Below, one piece after another: positions 27,216 through 36,325 of a stretch of DNA of 64,000 bases. Position 1 is the first letter of the stretch. Each line of letters begins with the position of its first letter. A model generated the notes under the pieces. That model was not told where the DNA came from and made no database searches. It saw only the letters and a list, made by a program, of their open reading frames with translations. The translations under genes and the position numbers were made by a program. Where the stretch lies: NCBI GenBank assembly GCA_049664225.1, contig JBATEX010000133.1, positions 62,001 through 126,000 of the forward strand, in the 5' to 3' direction. This stretch comes from JAUVRX01 sp049664225 (GTDB lineage Bacteria; Acidobacteriota; Thermoanaerobaculia; Multivoradales; JAHEKO01).

Positions 27216-28016
27216 TCAGGCCGGCTCGGCAAACGCAAAGGCACCGTATCCCACAACTTGGGACCGATCGCCAGCCGTATCGCCGGAGCTCCGTAGGTCC
27301 AACAGGCTCGCAGTCAAGCCGTGGTCAATGGCTGCCACCAGCAAGCCATTGATGGCTCCGGCCCCACAGGCCTGGGTTGGGGAGATGGGTGAACGAAGTG
27401 CCAGGACCGCCTCGGCAGTTCCCTCGTCCACCCGTCGGGCCTGCGAGTACTCGAGGTAATGGGACAGATCAGAACTGATGACGATACGCGTCTCGGAACC
27501 ACCCCAAACACGCTCTAGAACTTCGGCTACCTCGCCCGGTGTTGCATCGCCCACCAACAGCGGCAGGATGCTGAAAGATCCGAGCGTCACTTGTAAGAAC
27601 GGAAGCTCCACCTCCAGGCAGTGCTCAGGGGCATGGGCCCGTCGGCTGACTACGACCTGCGGCAGGTCGAGGACCCGATCGACCAGCTCGGCATCGACCG
27701 GCACCACGCCCAGTGGCGTCTCGAAACCGTCGACACCGGATAGCGCGAGCCCACGCACCGGAACTCTGTGAGCTGGGCCCAAGAGTACAACGCGTTCAAT
27801 CTGCTCGGCCTCTTGCCCCAGGGGCGCCAGAGCCGAGCCCGCGATCGGGCCGGAATAGACGTAGCCGGCATGAGGGGCGATCACCGCTTTGGGGACTGCT
27901 TCCGCGCCCGCTCTACCGGGGGCCTTCTGCAGGAACCCCTCCACCATGGACAAGAGCTCCAGGGGTGAACTCGGATAGAAGCGACCAGCGACCGCAGTTC
28001 TTCGAACCTCTTGCAT
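27216..28016 (-). CDS. amrB: AmmeMemoRadiSam system protein B (MEMO1 family)
   Basis: A MEMO1/dioxygenase-like fold of 266 residues with the family motifs: RRTAVAGRFYPSSP, APHAGYVYSGPIAGSAL, LLGPAHRVPVRGLALSG and SSDLSHYLEY. These carry the His residues that bind metal in the related extradiol dioxygenase fold. It is immediately upstream of amrA, with the amrA ribosome binding site overlapping its stop codon. Confidence 0.93.
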   Translation of the reverse strand: MQEVRRTAVAGRFYPSSPLELLSMVEGFLQKAPGRAGAEAVPKAVIAPHAGYVYSGPIAGSALAPLGQEAEQIERVVLLGPAHRVPVRGLALSGVDGFETPLGVVPVDAELVDRVLDLPQVVVSRRAHAPEHCLEVELPFLQVTLGSFSILPLLVGDATPGEVAEVLERVWGGSETRIVISSDLSHYLEYSQARRVDEGTAEAVLALRSPISPTQACGAGAINGLLVAAIDHGLTASLLDLRSSGDTAGDRSQVVGYGAFAFAEPA

Positions 28017-28164
28017 GACGGCAATCTCCCTAGCCTTCGAGATCCTGCTTCGAACGGCTCCTCTTCAGGGTGTAACAGTAACGCTGGTTCGAAAATTCAC
28101 TCTCGGCCGCCTGGTGTCTCCACCGGACCGAGGCTGTTCCAACCTCGACGGAGGATCGGCAGGG

Positions 28165-29640
28165 CTATTCCCAGAACGGCTGCCACTTCTCCTTGGGAGA
28201 CGGTGGCGTCAACAAGCTGACAATGATCAGAGACGCAAAGGAAAGGAAGCCAGCTGGATAGATAATGTAGTCGTAGTCCAACGGCAGGTCCATGAACCCC
28301 AGGGGCAGACTTTCCAATCCGAACCTCGCGAGACCCGCAAAGACGATCGTTCCCAGCATTCCAGAGGCGATGGAGATCATTCCGCCCATGGCAGTCACGC
28401 GCCTCCACAAGAAAGCAGCGAGCAGAGCCGGGGTCACTGCCGCACCGACCATCGTGTAGGCGTAGAGCGCCATGTCCAGGATGTTCTCGAACTGGGTCGT
28501 CACCAGCAGGGTCACACCTGCCAGCACGAGGATGGAGACGCGCTGGAAACGGATGATGGCTTTGTCACTGGCATCTGGCCGGATGAACCGCTGGTAGATG
28601 TCGCGAGTCAAGTTGGTGGAGGGAACCATGAGGAAGGTGTTGGCGGTCGAAAAGACGATCGCCGACCCCCCGATCAGAAGGAGAATGCCAGCCATCAACG
28701 GCAGTTTTTCGAAGGCCAGCTGCAGCAAGATGGTCTCCGTGGTGGCTCGATTCAACGCCCCGTCGGCGGTGCGAAAGGCGGCGTCGGTCCAGTACTGACC
28801 GGCACCGAAGATGGCGGTGGCATCCAGAACGGTCTCGATAACGATCACTCCGACGATCATGCCGATTACGGCCCGACGAGCAGCCTTTCCATCCGTGGCC
28901 GACATGAACTTCTGATAAATGCTGCTCTCACCCAGCAGGAGGAAGAACGTGGGCAGGAAGAGACCCAGTGCCGCGGCTACGCCGGGGGCGCCAAAAACCG
29001 TGAAGTGTGTCTCGGGGAGAGTGTTCGTCAGACCTTCCCAACCACCCGCCCCTTTGAGCGCCAGAGGCGCGGCGATGATCACACCCAGAGTGATGAGAAT
29101 GCCGTTGAACACGTCCAGGGCGACGATCGAAGACATGCCGGCCAGGACGGTGTAGAGCACTACCAGGACGCAGACTACGATCTTGCCGGTGTCGGCGCTG
29201 ATGGCTCCTTCCGTGACAATCTCCAGCAGCCTGCCGCCACCGATGAACTGATAGCCGGCGATGGTGAGGTAGGCGATGACGATCGCGATCGTCCCCAGCA
29301 CACGGGAAGCGGCGTTGTAGCGCGTCTCCAAGATGTCCGGCACCGTGTACTGAGCAATCTTGCGAACCCGAGGAGCCAGGTAGTAGACGATGGCCAGGCC
29401 GAGCCAGGCACCGGCACTCATCCAGAGGGCTGAGAAGCCTTGGCGAAATGCCCGACCGGCGCCTCCGAAGAGACTCCCGGAGCCGATCCAAGTACAGACC
29501 AGGGTACCGACGAGGAACATCGCCGTGACCCCCCTGCCGGCGACCATGAAGTCGTCTTGCGTCTTGACCTTGCGGCTCTTGGAGACGCTTACTCCAACCA
29601 GAAACAACAGATAGATGGCGATCGCCCACACGTAGATCAC
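28165..29640 (-). CDS. sodium:solute symporter (SSS family)
   Basis: A 491-residue transporter with about 13 hydrophobic helices. The N-terminus matches SSS proteins (DDFMVAGRGVTAMFLVGTLVCTWIGSGS, helix 1 with the Na+ site). The family core GYQFIGGGRLLEIV and the segment VLYTVLAGMSSIVALDVFNG follow. The substrate cannot be told from sequence. AGGAGG lies just upstream of ATG 29640, inside the end of a 35-codon ORF. It is third in an operon after the OPT transporter. Confidence 0.93.
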   Translation of the reverse strand: MIYVWAIAIYLLFLVGVSVSKSRKVKTQDDFMVAGRGVTAMFLVGTLVCTWIGSGSLFGGAGRAFRQGFSALWMSAGAWLGLAIVYYLAPRVRKIAQYTVPDILETRYNAASRVLGTIAIVIAYLTIAGYQFIGGGRLLEIVTEGAISADTGKIVVCVLVVLYTVLAGMSSIVALDVFNGILITLGVIIAAPLALKGAGGWEGLTNTLPETHFTVFGAPGVAAALGLFLPTFFLLLGESSIYQKFMSATDGKAARRAVIGMIVGVIVIETVLDATAIFGAGQYWTDAAFRTADGALNRATTETILLQLAFEKLPLMAGILLLIGGSAIVFSTANTFLMVPSTNLTRDIYQRFIRPDASDKAIIRFQRVSILVLAGVTLLVTTQFENILDMALYAYTMVGAAVTPALLAAFLWRRVTAMGGMISIASGMLGTIVFAGLARFGLESLPLGFMDLPLDYDYIIYPAGFLSFASLIIVSLLTPPSPKEKWQPFWE

Positions 29641-29650
29641 ATGAACCTCC

Positions 29651-29758
29651 TCAAAGCTTGGCGCAACGTCTCATCGAGAACCGCCCCAGGATAAGAGAAG
29701 CAGGGACGAGTAGCAAGCAAACGCCTACCACGAGTCGAATTGGGTCGACCTCCGCCAT
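29651..29758 (-). CDS. 35-residue single-span membrane peptide
   Basis: The ATG at 29758 sits inside TGATG, overlapping the OPT stop by one base. Thirty-five codons follow and end in TGA 10 bases before the symporter ATG. The product has an acidic start (MAEVDPIR), one hydrophobic span (LVVGVCLLLVPASLIL) and a basic tail (MRRCAKL), fitting an N-out/C-in helix. The TGATG overlap suggests translational coupling. Some SSS symporters need small accessory subunits, so an accessory role is possible, but I recognise no family. It is too short for normal gene callers. Confidence 0.5.
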   Translation of the reverse strand: MAEVDPIRLVVGVCLLLVPASLILGRFSMRRCAKL

Positions 29759-31794
29759 CAGCCATCGGTATCCTCGAGAGGCAGCTTGACGAGCGCCCAG
29801 GCGACGATTCCGAAGAGGAGGAGGGCCAGCCATCCCCCCCAGGCGCCCAGCAGACCAGTGGTGTCGAAACCGAGCCACGAGCTCGCAATGGAACTGATGC
29901 CACCCGGAGGGTCGGGCGGCAACGCAAAGTACAGCGCCGCCAGCACCACTGCCATGAGCGCCTCACCAGCGATCAGGCCGGAGGCCACGAGGATCCCCTT
30001 GTTCTCCGACGCCAACGCTGCCTGTTCGCTCAGGCTTCGCCGCTTGCGAATGCGATCCACGATCCAGGCCAAGATGCCGCCTACGAAGATGGCCGCGGTC
30101 GTATCGAAGTGTAAGTACATGCCGACTGCGATGAGCATCGGCGATGGCGAATCGATCAGCACCAGGGCCAAGCCAAAGGCTATACCTATGCCGATCAGTG
30201 CCCAGGGCATATTGCCACCGACGATGCCGGTAGCCAGCTGAGCCATCAAGCCAGCCTGCGGCGCAGCCAGGTGTTCTCCACCGATCCCTCCCGGAACACC
30301 TGCGTGCAGGAACACCATCGGCCACACGAGCACGAAGGCCACCAGAACGGTGGAGATCATCTCGGCGACCTCCATCTTCCACGGCGTACCACCGAGCAGA
30401 TGTCCCACCTTAAGATCCTGGATCATGTCGCCCGCGACGGCTGAAGCGCAGCACACCACGGCTGCGACTCCGAGCACGGCTGCGACTCCCCCAACTCCGG
30501 TCACACCGATGGCGACCATGAGCAGAGCCGCGATGATCAGCGTCGACAGCGCCAAGCCACTGATCGGCTGGTTGGATCCACCAATGAGTCCGACCAGATA
30601 TCCGCCGACGGCGGCGAAGAGAAATCCAGTGATGGTCATGATCACTGCCGACACGACGGCACCCACGACACTGTGTGTGAAGTGCCAATAGAGCAAGGTC
30701 ATCGGGATCACCGTGGCGACGATCCCGAGGGTGATCCACTTCAGCGATACATCCACCTCGAGGCGTGAGCCCGCGTCCTTCTCGGACTCGACCAGGGACT
30801 TCTTGCGGAAATCTGCCAGGACCCGACGAAAAGCCTGCGAGAGGGATCCCCGTAAGCCCACCAGTGTGTGCACGGCACCCACCAACATGGCTCCGACGGC
30901 GATGGGCCTGACGTAGTTGCGCCACACCGACACGGCTACGTCGGCACCCTCCGAGCTGCCGACACGTGCCGCCAGATCGGGATCGATGAAGAGCAGCAGC
31001 GGCACCAGAAAGAGCCAGCCGAAAGCTCCGCCGGAGAAGGCCACGGCAGAGAGCCGGGGCCCGATGATGTAGCCCACGGCGATGAGAGCCGGCGAGGCGG
31101 CTGGAGCGGCGAAGAATGCGCCCCCCCGATGCACGACCTCTCCCATGGGCGCCTCCGGGCTGCCATGAGTGACCAACGATCGCGGGAAGCGCAGGAACCA
31201 CTCCTTGGTGTAGGCGATCAACTCGATGCCTCTGGCGTTCTTGAACAACTCCAACACCGCGCTCAGCCCGATAGCGCCAAAGACGTAGCGGGCACCACTC
31301 TCGCCCTTCTGCCCGGCTTTGACCAATTCGGCACAGGCAGCCGATTCCGGAAACGGCAGCGCAGCGTCTTCCACCAGGGTGCGGCGCAAAAGAATCACGA
31401 AGAGGACACCCAGAACTCCACCGACCAGCATGATCCAGGTGCTCGACCAGTAGTCGAACTCCTCCCAAACTGGCTGCCCGTCGACGCGAGCGATCAAGAA
31501 AGCAGGAATGGTGAAGATGGCTCCGGCTACCAGAGCCTCTCCCACAGATGCGGCGGTCCGGGCGATGTTCTGTTCCAGCACATTGCCCCGCATGAACGGC
31601 AGCCGAAAGGCGGCGATCGCCACGACCGCCGCCGGAAAAGTCGCCGAAATCGTCAACCCGGCCTTGAGGCCGAGATAAGCGTTGGCAGCACCCAGAACCA
31701 CCGCCATCAGAATTCCGAGGACGATTGCCTTGAGGGTGAACTCCGGAAGGTCGGTTTCCGCAGGAATGTACGGAGTGAACCGCTTCGAGGACAT
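29758..31794 (-). CDS. OPT-family oligopeptide/metal-complex transporter
   Basis: A 678-residue protein with about 14-16 hydrophobic helices. Opening FTLKAIVLGILMAVVLGAANAYLGLKAGLTISATFPAAV is the OPT family N-terminal pattern. RGNVLEQNIARTAASVGEAL and LIGGSNQPISGLALSTLI are also typical of the prokaryotic OPT/YSL branch. The start is ATG 31794 (MSSKRF) with GGGGGA upstream; a longer reading would run into the tRNA gene. It lies 27 bp after tRNA-Pro and probably shares its transcript. Confidence 0.94.
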   Translation of the reverse strand: MSSKRFTPYIPAETDLPEFTLKAIVLGILMAVVLGAANAYLGLKAGLTISATFPAAVVAIAAFRLPFMRGNVLEQNIARTAASVGEALVAGAIFTIPAFLIARVDGQPVWEEFDYWSSTWIMLVGGVLGVLFVILLRRTLVEDAALPFPESAACAELVKAGQKGESGARYVFGAIGLSAVLELFKNARGIELIAYTKEWFLRFPRSLVTHGSPEAPMGEVVHRGGAFFAAPAASPALIAVGYIIGPRLSAVAFSGGAFGWLFLVPLLLFIDPDLAARVGSSEGADVAVSVWRNYVRPIAVGAMLVGAVHTLVGLRGSLSQAFRRVLADFRKKSLVESEKDAGSRLEVDVSLKWITLGIVATVIPMTLLYWHFTHSVVGAVVSAVIMTITGFLFAAVGGYLVGLIGGSNQPISGLALSTLIIAALLMVAIGVTGVGGVAAVLGVAAVVCCASAVAGDMIQDLKVGHLLGGTPWKMEVAEMISTVLVAFVLVWPMVFLHAGVPGGIGGEHLAAPQAGLMAQLATGIVGGNMPWALIGIGIAFGLALVLIDSPSPMLIAVGMYLHFDTTAAIFVGGILAWIVDRIRKRRSLSEQAALASENKGILVASGLIAGEALMAVVLAALYFALPPDPPGGISSIASSWLGFDTTGLLGAWGGWLALLLFGIVAWALVKLPLEDTDG

Positions 31795-31821
31795 AGTTCC
31801 CCCTTCTACCGGGATGAAGAT

Positions 31822-31898
31822 TGGTCGGGGCGAGAGGATTTGAACCTCCGGCCTCACGGTCCCGAACCGTGCGCTCTACCAGGCTGAGCTACGCCCCG
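31822..31898 (-). tRNA. tRNA-Pro (anticodon CGG)
   Basis: On the minus strand all four arms fold. The acceptor stem pairs CGGGGCG with CGCCCCG. The D arm begins TAGCTCAG, and the anticodon loop TTCGGGA reads CGG between CACGG and CCGTG. The T arm contains GGTTCAAAT. Discriminator A is followed by an encoded CCA. It reads CCG codons. Confidence 0.97.
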
Positions 31899-31966
31899 AA
31901 GGAACCACGTACTGAACTCGCTCGCCCAGGTTCTGAGTCGCGCGAGAAGTACGGGAGAGACGCGGA

Positions 31967-31995
31967 AGAATAACGCCGCCGCCAAGCAGGGTCAA
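31967..31995 (-). promoter_or_regulatory. sigma70-type promoter for tRNA-Pro/OPT operon
   Basis: On the minus strand TTGACC (31995-31990), a 17-bp spacer and TATTCT (31972-31967) lie about 70 bases upstream of the tRNA. Spacing is ideal and each box differs from consensus by one or two bases. Confidence 0.55.
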
Positions 31996-32093
31996 GAACG
32001 AGCCTCAGCAGCCGATCACTCGGGGCAAACGGCTCGCGACTGCGGTAGACTTTTCCAACAGCCGAAGGCCTACCGGCACTAAGGGGGAATGGG

Positions 32094-33881
32094 ATGTCGA
32101 TTCAAACGCTCAACGAGCTTTTTCTCAAGGCGGCGAGCTACAAGATGCCCGACTGCCTGCAGCACAAGACCGAAGGTCGCTACCGGCCGATATCAACATC
32201 CGATCTGGTGGATCGCGTACAGCGGTTGGCGAAGGCTCTGCAGGAGCTTGGCGTCCAGAAAGGCGATCGACTAGCGCTGATGGCGGAGAACGGCCCGCAC
32301 TGGCCGACTGTAGATTTCGCTACGCTCTGTTCCGGGGCCGTTCTCGTGCCAATCTACCCGACCCTGACTCCCGACCAGGCCGCCTACATCATCAACGACT
32401 GTGGAGCCAGAATCGTCTTCGTCGAGAGTATCCAGCGACTGCAAGGTCTGCTGAGCCAACGACACGAGATGCCGAGTGTCACGCGATTCGTGCTCATAGG
32501 AGGCGGCGACACCGCCGGAACGACCACCCTCGAACAGCTCTTGCTCGAAACAGATCCGATGAGCGACGAAGAGTTCGAGGCCAGCGCTCGCGCCTCCCAG
32601 CCCGATGACGTTGCAACCTTCATCTACACCAGCGGCACCACCGGCAATCCCAAGGGCGTGGTGCTGACACACCGCAATATCGCCTCCAATGTCCTCAACT
32701 CATTACAGATGATGGATCTCGACGGCAGCTGGACGGCTCTCTCGTTCCTGCCCCTCTCGCACTCCTTCGAGCGGATGGTCGACTACATCTACTTCTACAA
32801 AGGTGTCAGCATCGCCTATGCCGAATCGGTACAGGCGGTGGCCAAGAACTTCCTGGAAGTCAATCCGCACGTCTTCGTCTCCGTGCCCCGCGTCTACGAG
32901 AAGATCTCGGCCAAGGTGCAGGAGAATGTAGCTTCGAGCTCGCCCCTGAAGCAGAGGATCTTCCAGTGGGCGGTCGAGGTCGCCCGTCAGGCACTGCCTT
33001 ATCGGCTGCAAGAAAAGAAGCCCTCGGGCTTGCTCGGCCTTAAACTGGGCCTCGCGGACAAGCTGGTGTTTGGCAAGATCAAGGCCCGGCTGGGCACCAA
33101 CTTCGAGTTTGCCATGTCGGGTGGCGCGCCCTTGTCGCGCGATCTGGCCGAGTTCTTCTGGGGTGCCGGCATTCCGATTTTCGAGGGCTATGGGCTATCC
33201 GAGACCTCTCCGGTTCTGACGGTCAACGCCAAGAACCGGGTAAGGCTCGGGACCGTCGGGCCGGCGATTCCTGAGACCGAGCTGCGTATCGCCGAAGACG
33301 GTGAGATCCTCGCCCGCGGTCCCCAGATCATGTCGGGCTATCACAATCTCCCGGAGCAGACCGCCGAGGCCATCGACCCGGAAGGCTGGTTCCATACCGG
33401 TGACATCGGCGAGATCGACGACGGTGGTTTCCTCAAGATCACCGACCGCAAGAAGGAGATTATCGTCAACGCCTATGGCAAGAATGTCGCCCCGGCACCG
33501 ATCGAGAACGCTTTGAAAGCCAGTCGCTTCGTCGGTCAGGCCGTGGTCATAGGGGATCGCCGCAAGCTCCTCGCAGCCCTGCTGGTGCCCGATTTCGACA
33601 CCCTGCAAGCGTGGGCCACCAGCCAGCAGGGCATCGAAGCAGACGACGTGTCGACCCTGCTCGGAACCGAGCAGGTCAAAGCGCTCTTCACCGAAGAAAT
33701 CAAGATCGTCAACGAGAACCTGGCTCGCTACGAGCAGATTCGGATCTGGCATCTGCTACCCGACGACTTCACCATCGAAACCGGGGAGCTGACACCGACG
33801 CAGAAGATCAAGCGTCGGGTCATCAACGAAAAGTACTCTGCAGTCATCGACCACCTCTACGAAGGCAACAAGACCACCTAG
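32094..33881 (+). CDS. long-chain fatty acid-CoA ligase (AMP-forming)
   Basis: A 595-residue ANL-superfamily enzyme. The AMP-binding motif is YTSGTTGNPKGVVLTH, followed by GYGLSETSPV and the HTGDIGEIDDGGFLKITDRKKE hinge region. The C-terminal part has the catalytic-Lys segment (TPTQKIKRR). It resembles the FadD15-type ligases, with the insert FYKGVSIAYAES. It activates fatty acids for the beta-oxidation enzyme encoded 17 bp downstream. AAGGGGGAATGGG precedes the ATG. Confidence 0.94.
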   Translation: MSIQTLNELFLKAASYKMPDCLQHKTEGRYRPISTSDLVDRVQRLAKALQELGVQKGDRLALMAENGPHWPTVDFATLCSGAVLVPIYPTLTPDQAAYIINDCGARIVFVESIQRLQGLLSQRHEMPSVTRFVLIGGGDTAGTTTLEQLLLETDPMSDEEFEASARASQPDDVATFIYTSGTTGNPKGVVLTHRNIASNVLNSLQMMDLDGSWTALSFLPLSHSFERMVDYIYFYKGVSIAYAESVQAVAKNFLEVNPHVFVSVPRVYEKISAKVQENVASSSPLKQRIFQWAVEVARQALPYRLQEKKPSGLLGLKLGLADKLVFGKIKARLGTNFEFAMSGGAPLSRDLAEFFWGAGIPIFEGYGLSETSPVLTVNAKNRVRLGTVGPAIPETELRIAEDGEILARGPQIMSGYHNLPEQTAEAIDPEGWFHTGDIGEIDDGGFLKITDRKKEIIVNAYGKNVAPAPIENALKASRFVGQAVVIGDRRKLLAALLVPDFDTLQAWATSQQGIEADDVSTLLGTEQVKALFTEEIKIVNENLARYEQIRIWHLLPDDFTIETGELTPTQKIKRRVINEKYSAVIDHLYEGNKTT

Positions 33882-33898
33882 GCTGACTCGAGAGTCCA

Positions 33899-36043
33899 GT
33901 GGCCCCCGCGATGTCGTCAGCCTTTGAACTGGCAGTGCCCTCGAGCGGTCTGGCGACACTGGTCTTCGATCTGCCGGGCAAGAAGGTCAATGTCTTCACG
34001 CGGTCCGTTCTCAGCGAGCTCGAGACGCTCATCGAGAGGATGGCCGCCAACCAGGACATCCGATGTCTCGTCCTGCTGTCCGGCAAAGAGGGCAACTTCG
34101 TGGCTGGGGCCGACATCGACGAGATCGCCGACGTAACCGACCCCGCAGCAGCCGAAGAGGGTGCGCGGGTGGGACAGCGTCTGTTCCAAGCCTGGAACAA
34201 ATTGCCGTTTCCTACGATCGCAGCCATTCAGGGAACCTGTGTCGGTGGAGGTACGGAGCTCTCGCTGGCCGGCAACTACATCCTGATCAGTGATCGGCAG
34301 GATGTGCGGATCGGTCTCCCGGAGGTGCGAATTGGAATCGTCCCGGCGTGGGGTGGCTGCAGCCGGCTTCCACGACGCACGGGACTCGCTTCGGCCCTAG
34401 ACATCATCCTCGGTGGCAAATCCGTCGACGGCAAGAAGGCCTTCAAGATCGGTCTGGCTGACGCCGTGCTGCCGGACTCCACTTTCCTGCACGAAGTACG
34501 CTCCTTCGCTGAACAAGTCCTGCAGGGAAGACCACCCTCGAGGAGACGCAGCAACCTGAAATCGAAACTCCTCGACAGCAACCCTCTCGGCCGCGATGTC
34601 GTCTTCAGCCAGGCTCGGAAGCAGGTTCTAAAACGCACGGGCGGACACTACCCGGCAGCGCTGCAAGCCATCGAGGTCGTCGAGATCGGGAGGCGTCGCG
34701 GTCTCGAAGCCGGCCTGCAAGCGGAGGCACGGGCCACCGGCGAGCTAGCTGTCTCCCCGGTCTGCAAGAACCTCATCCACATCTTCAAGATGATGGAGGC
34801 CTCCAAGCGCGACGGTGCTTCCCTCGAGACAGACCAGCAACCGATACGTGAGGCGGCGGTACTCGGGGCTGGCGTCATGGGCGGTGGCATCGCGCAGATC
34901 CTCGCCGACCGAGCGGATATCCCGGTGCGCCTCAAGGATGTGGGTACCACCCCTCTGGCCACGGGGATGGCCCACGCCAAGGAGATCTTCGAAAAACAGG
35001 TTGCTCGGCGGCGCCTGACCCGACCCGAGGCGGCCAGGAAGATGAACCTACTGCTGCCCTGTCTCGACTATTCGGGTTTTCGGAGGGTAGAGCTGATAGT
35101 CGAGGCGATCGTCGAAGACCTGCGAGTCAAGCAGCAGGTGTTCAGCGAACTGGCCGACCAGGTGGGTCCCGAAGTCGTGCTGGCCTCGAATACCTCGTCG
35201 CTCTCTATCGACCTGATCGGCCAAGACACGCCCAACCCGGAGCGCGTCGTCGGAATGCACTTCTTCAATCCGGTGCACCGGATGCCTCTGGTGGAAGTCG
35301 TCAAGGGGTCGAAAACGAGCCACCACGCTGTTCAGGTGGTTCTTACGCTGTGCCGGCGATTGGGCAAGACGCCCGTGGTAGTGAAGGACGGTCCCGGGTT
35401 TCTCGTCAACCGAATCCTCACCTTCTACATGACCGAGGCTCTGTGGCTGCTGGACGAAGGTCGAGCCATCGAGGACATCGATGGGGTGATGACCGACTGG
35501 GGAATGCCCATGGGCCCCTTGGCGCTGATCGACACCGTGGGCATCGACGTAGCAGTGAAGGTCGCGCATATCCTGGCCGCGGCCTTCGGGGACCGACTCG
35601 TGCTGCCGACCTGGGCCGACCAGCTGGCCCAGCCTGAGCGTCTCGGAATCAAGACCGGTTCGGGCTTCTACCTCTACAAGGGGCAAGAGCGCTCAAACCC
35701 AGATCCGGCGGTCTATCGAATTCTCGGCCTCGCGACGCCCAAGGAACCCTCCGATCCGGGCGACTTCGTGGATCGGATGGTTCTACCCATGGTCAACGAG
35801 GCGGCCCGGTGCCTGGCGGAAGGCCTGGTGATGAACCCTTCGGAGCTCGATCTCGCGATGATCATGGGGACCGGCTTCCCGCCATTTCGTGGCGGTCTGT
35901 GCCGCTGGGCAGACCTCCAGGGGCTCGAACATCTGGTCACGATTCTCCGCCAGCTCGCAGAGCACAACGGGGAGCGTTTCCAACCCTCGGTGGCTCTGGA
36001 AAGAGCGGTCGAGGGTGGAGGCATCTACGCCACCTACAGCTAG
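33899..36043 (+). CDS. fatty acid oxidation complex alpha subunit (FadB/FadJ type)
   Basis: A fused beta-oxidation enzyme of about 714 residues. The enoyl-CoA hydratase part (1-190) keeps both catalytic Glu (GGGTELSLAGNY and LPEVRIGIVPAWGG). The 3-hydroxyacyl-CoA dehydrogenase part starts with VLGAGVMGGGIAQILADR (about 320) and has MHFFNPVHRMPLVEVV with the catalytic His. C-terminal HCDH domains follow. Starts GTG 33899 and ATG 33911 are both possible. The partner thiolase gene is not adjacent. Confidence 0.94.
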   Translation: MAPAMSSAFELAVPSSGLATLVFDLPGKKVNVFTRSVLSELETLIERMAANQDIRCLVLLSGKEGNFVAGADIDEIADVTDPAAAEEGARVGQRLFQAWNKLPFPTIAAIQGTCVGGGTELSLAGNYILISDRQDVRIGLPEVRIGIVPAWGGCSRLPRRTGLASALDIILGGKSVDGKKAFKIGLADAVLPDSTFLHEVRSFAEQVLQGRPPSRRRSNLKSKLLDSNPLGRDVVFSQARKQVLKRTGGHYPAALQAIEVVEIGRRRGLEAGLQAEARATGELAVSPVCKNLIHIFKMMEASKRDGASLETDQQPIREAAVLGAGVMGGGIAQILADRADIPVRLKDVGTTPLATGMAHAKEIFEKQVARRRLTRPEAARKMNLLLPCLDYSGFRRVELIVEAIVEDLRVKQQVFSELADQVGPEVVLASNTSSLSIDLIGQDTPNPERVVGMHFFNPVHRMPLVEVVKGSKTSHHAVQVVLTLCRRLGKTPVVVKDGPGFLVNRILTFYMTEALWLLDEGRAIEDIDGVMTDWGMPMGPLALIDTVGIDVAVKVAHILAAAFGDRLVLPTWADQLAQPERLGIKTGSGFYLYKGQERSNPDPAVYRILGLATPKEPSDPGDFVDRMVLPMVNEAARCLAEGLVMNPSELDLAMIMGTGFPPFRGGLCRWADLQGLEHLVTILRQLAEHNGERFQPSVALERAVEGGGIYATYS

Positions 36044-36325
36044 TCCGCAACCGAAATGATGGCTCGGCCGGAGCTCCAGAAGTGTCCACACCAGATGTCA
36101 CTAACCGGGTCTCCTGGTAGACAGGGAACGGGAGCCTGCAGAATAGCCCGGCCACGCCGCAGCTGCGGCTCCCTACGGACAGCACTCTCGAGAGTCGAGG
36201 ACTGCCGGTTCTCCGACTGGCCCGCAAATTGCAAAACCTCTGGAGTCTGACTCACCAAGACCCAGATCGAACTCCGAATTCGGCGTCACAGGCCCTCGGA
36301 AATTTCCAAGAAGGAGTCTATCGAC

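Noticed and set aside
28015..29433. 472-codon plus-strand open frame
   Set aside because: It lies antisense to the SSS symporter, has low-complexity Gln/Asp/His-rich translation and no fold; an artefact of GC-rich codon use.
30868..31887. 339-codon plus-strand open frame
   Set aside because: Antisense to the OPT gene and part of the tRNA.
36044..36325. 282-bp gap after the beta-oxidation gene
   Set aside because: Only the short palindrome GCCGCAGCTGCGGC near 36152 was seen; no T-run, promoter or gene can be supported.
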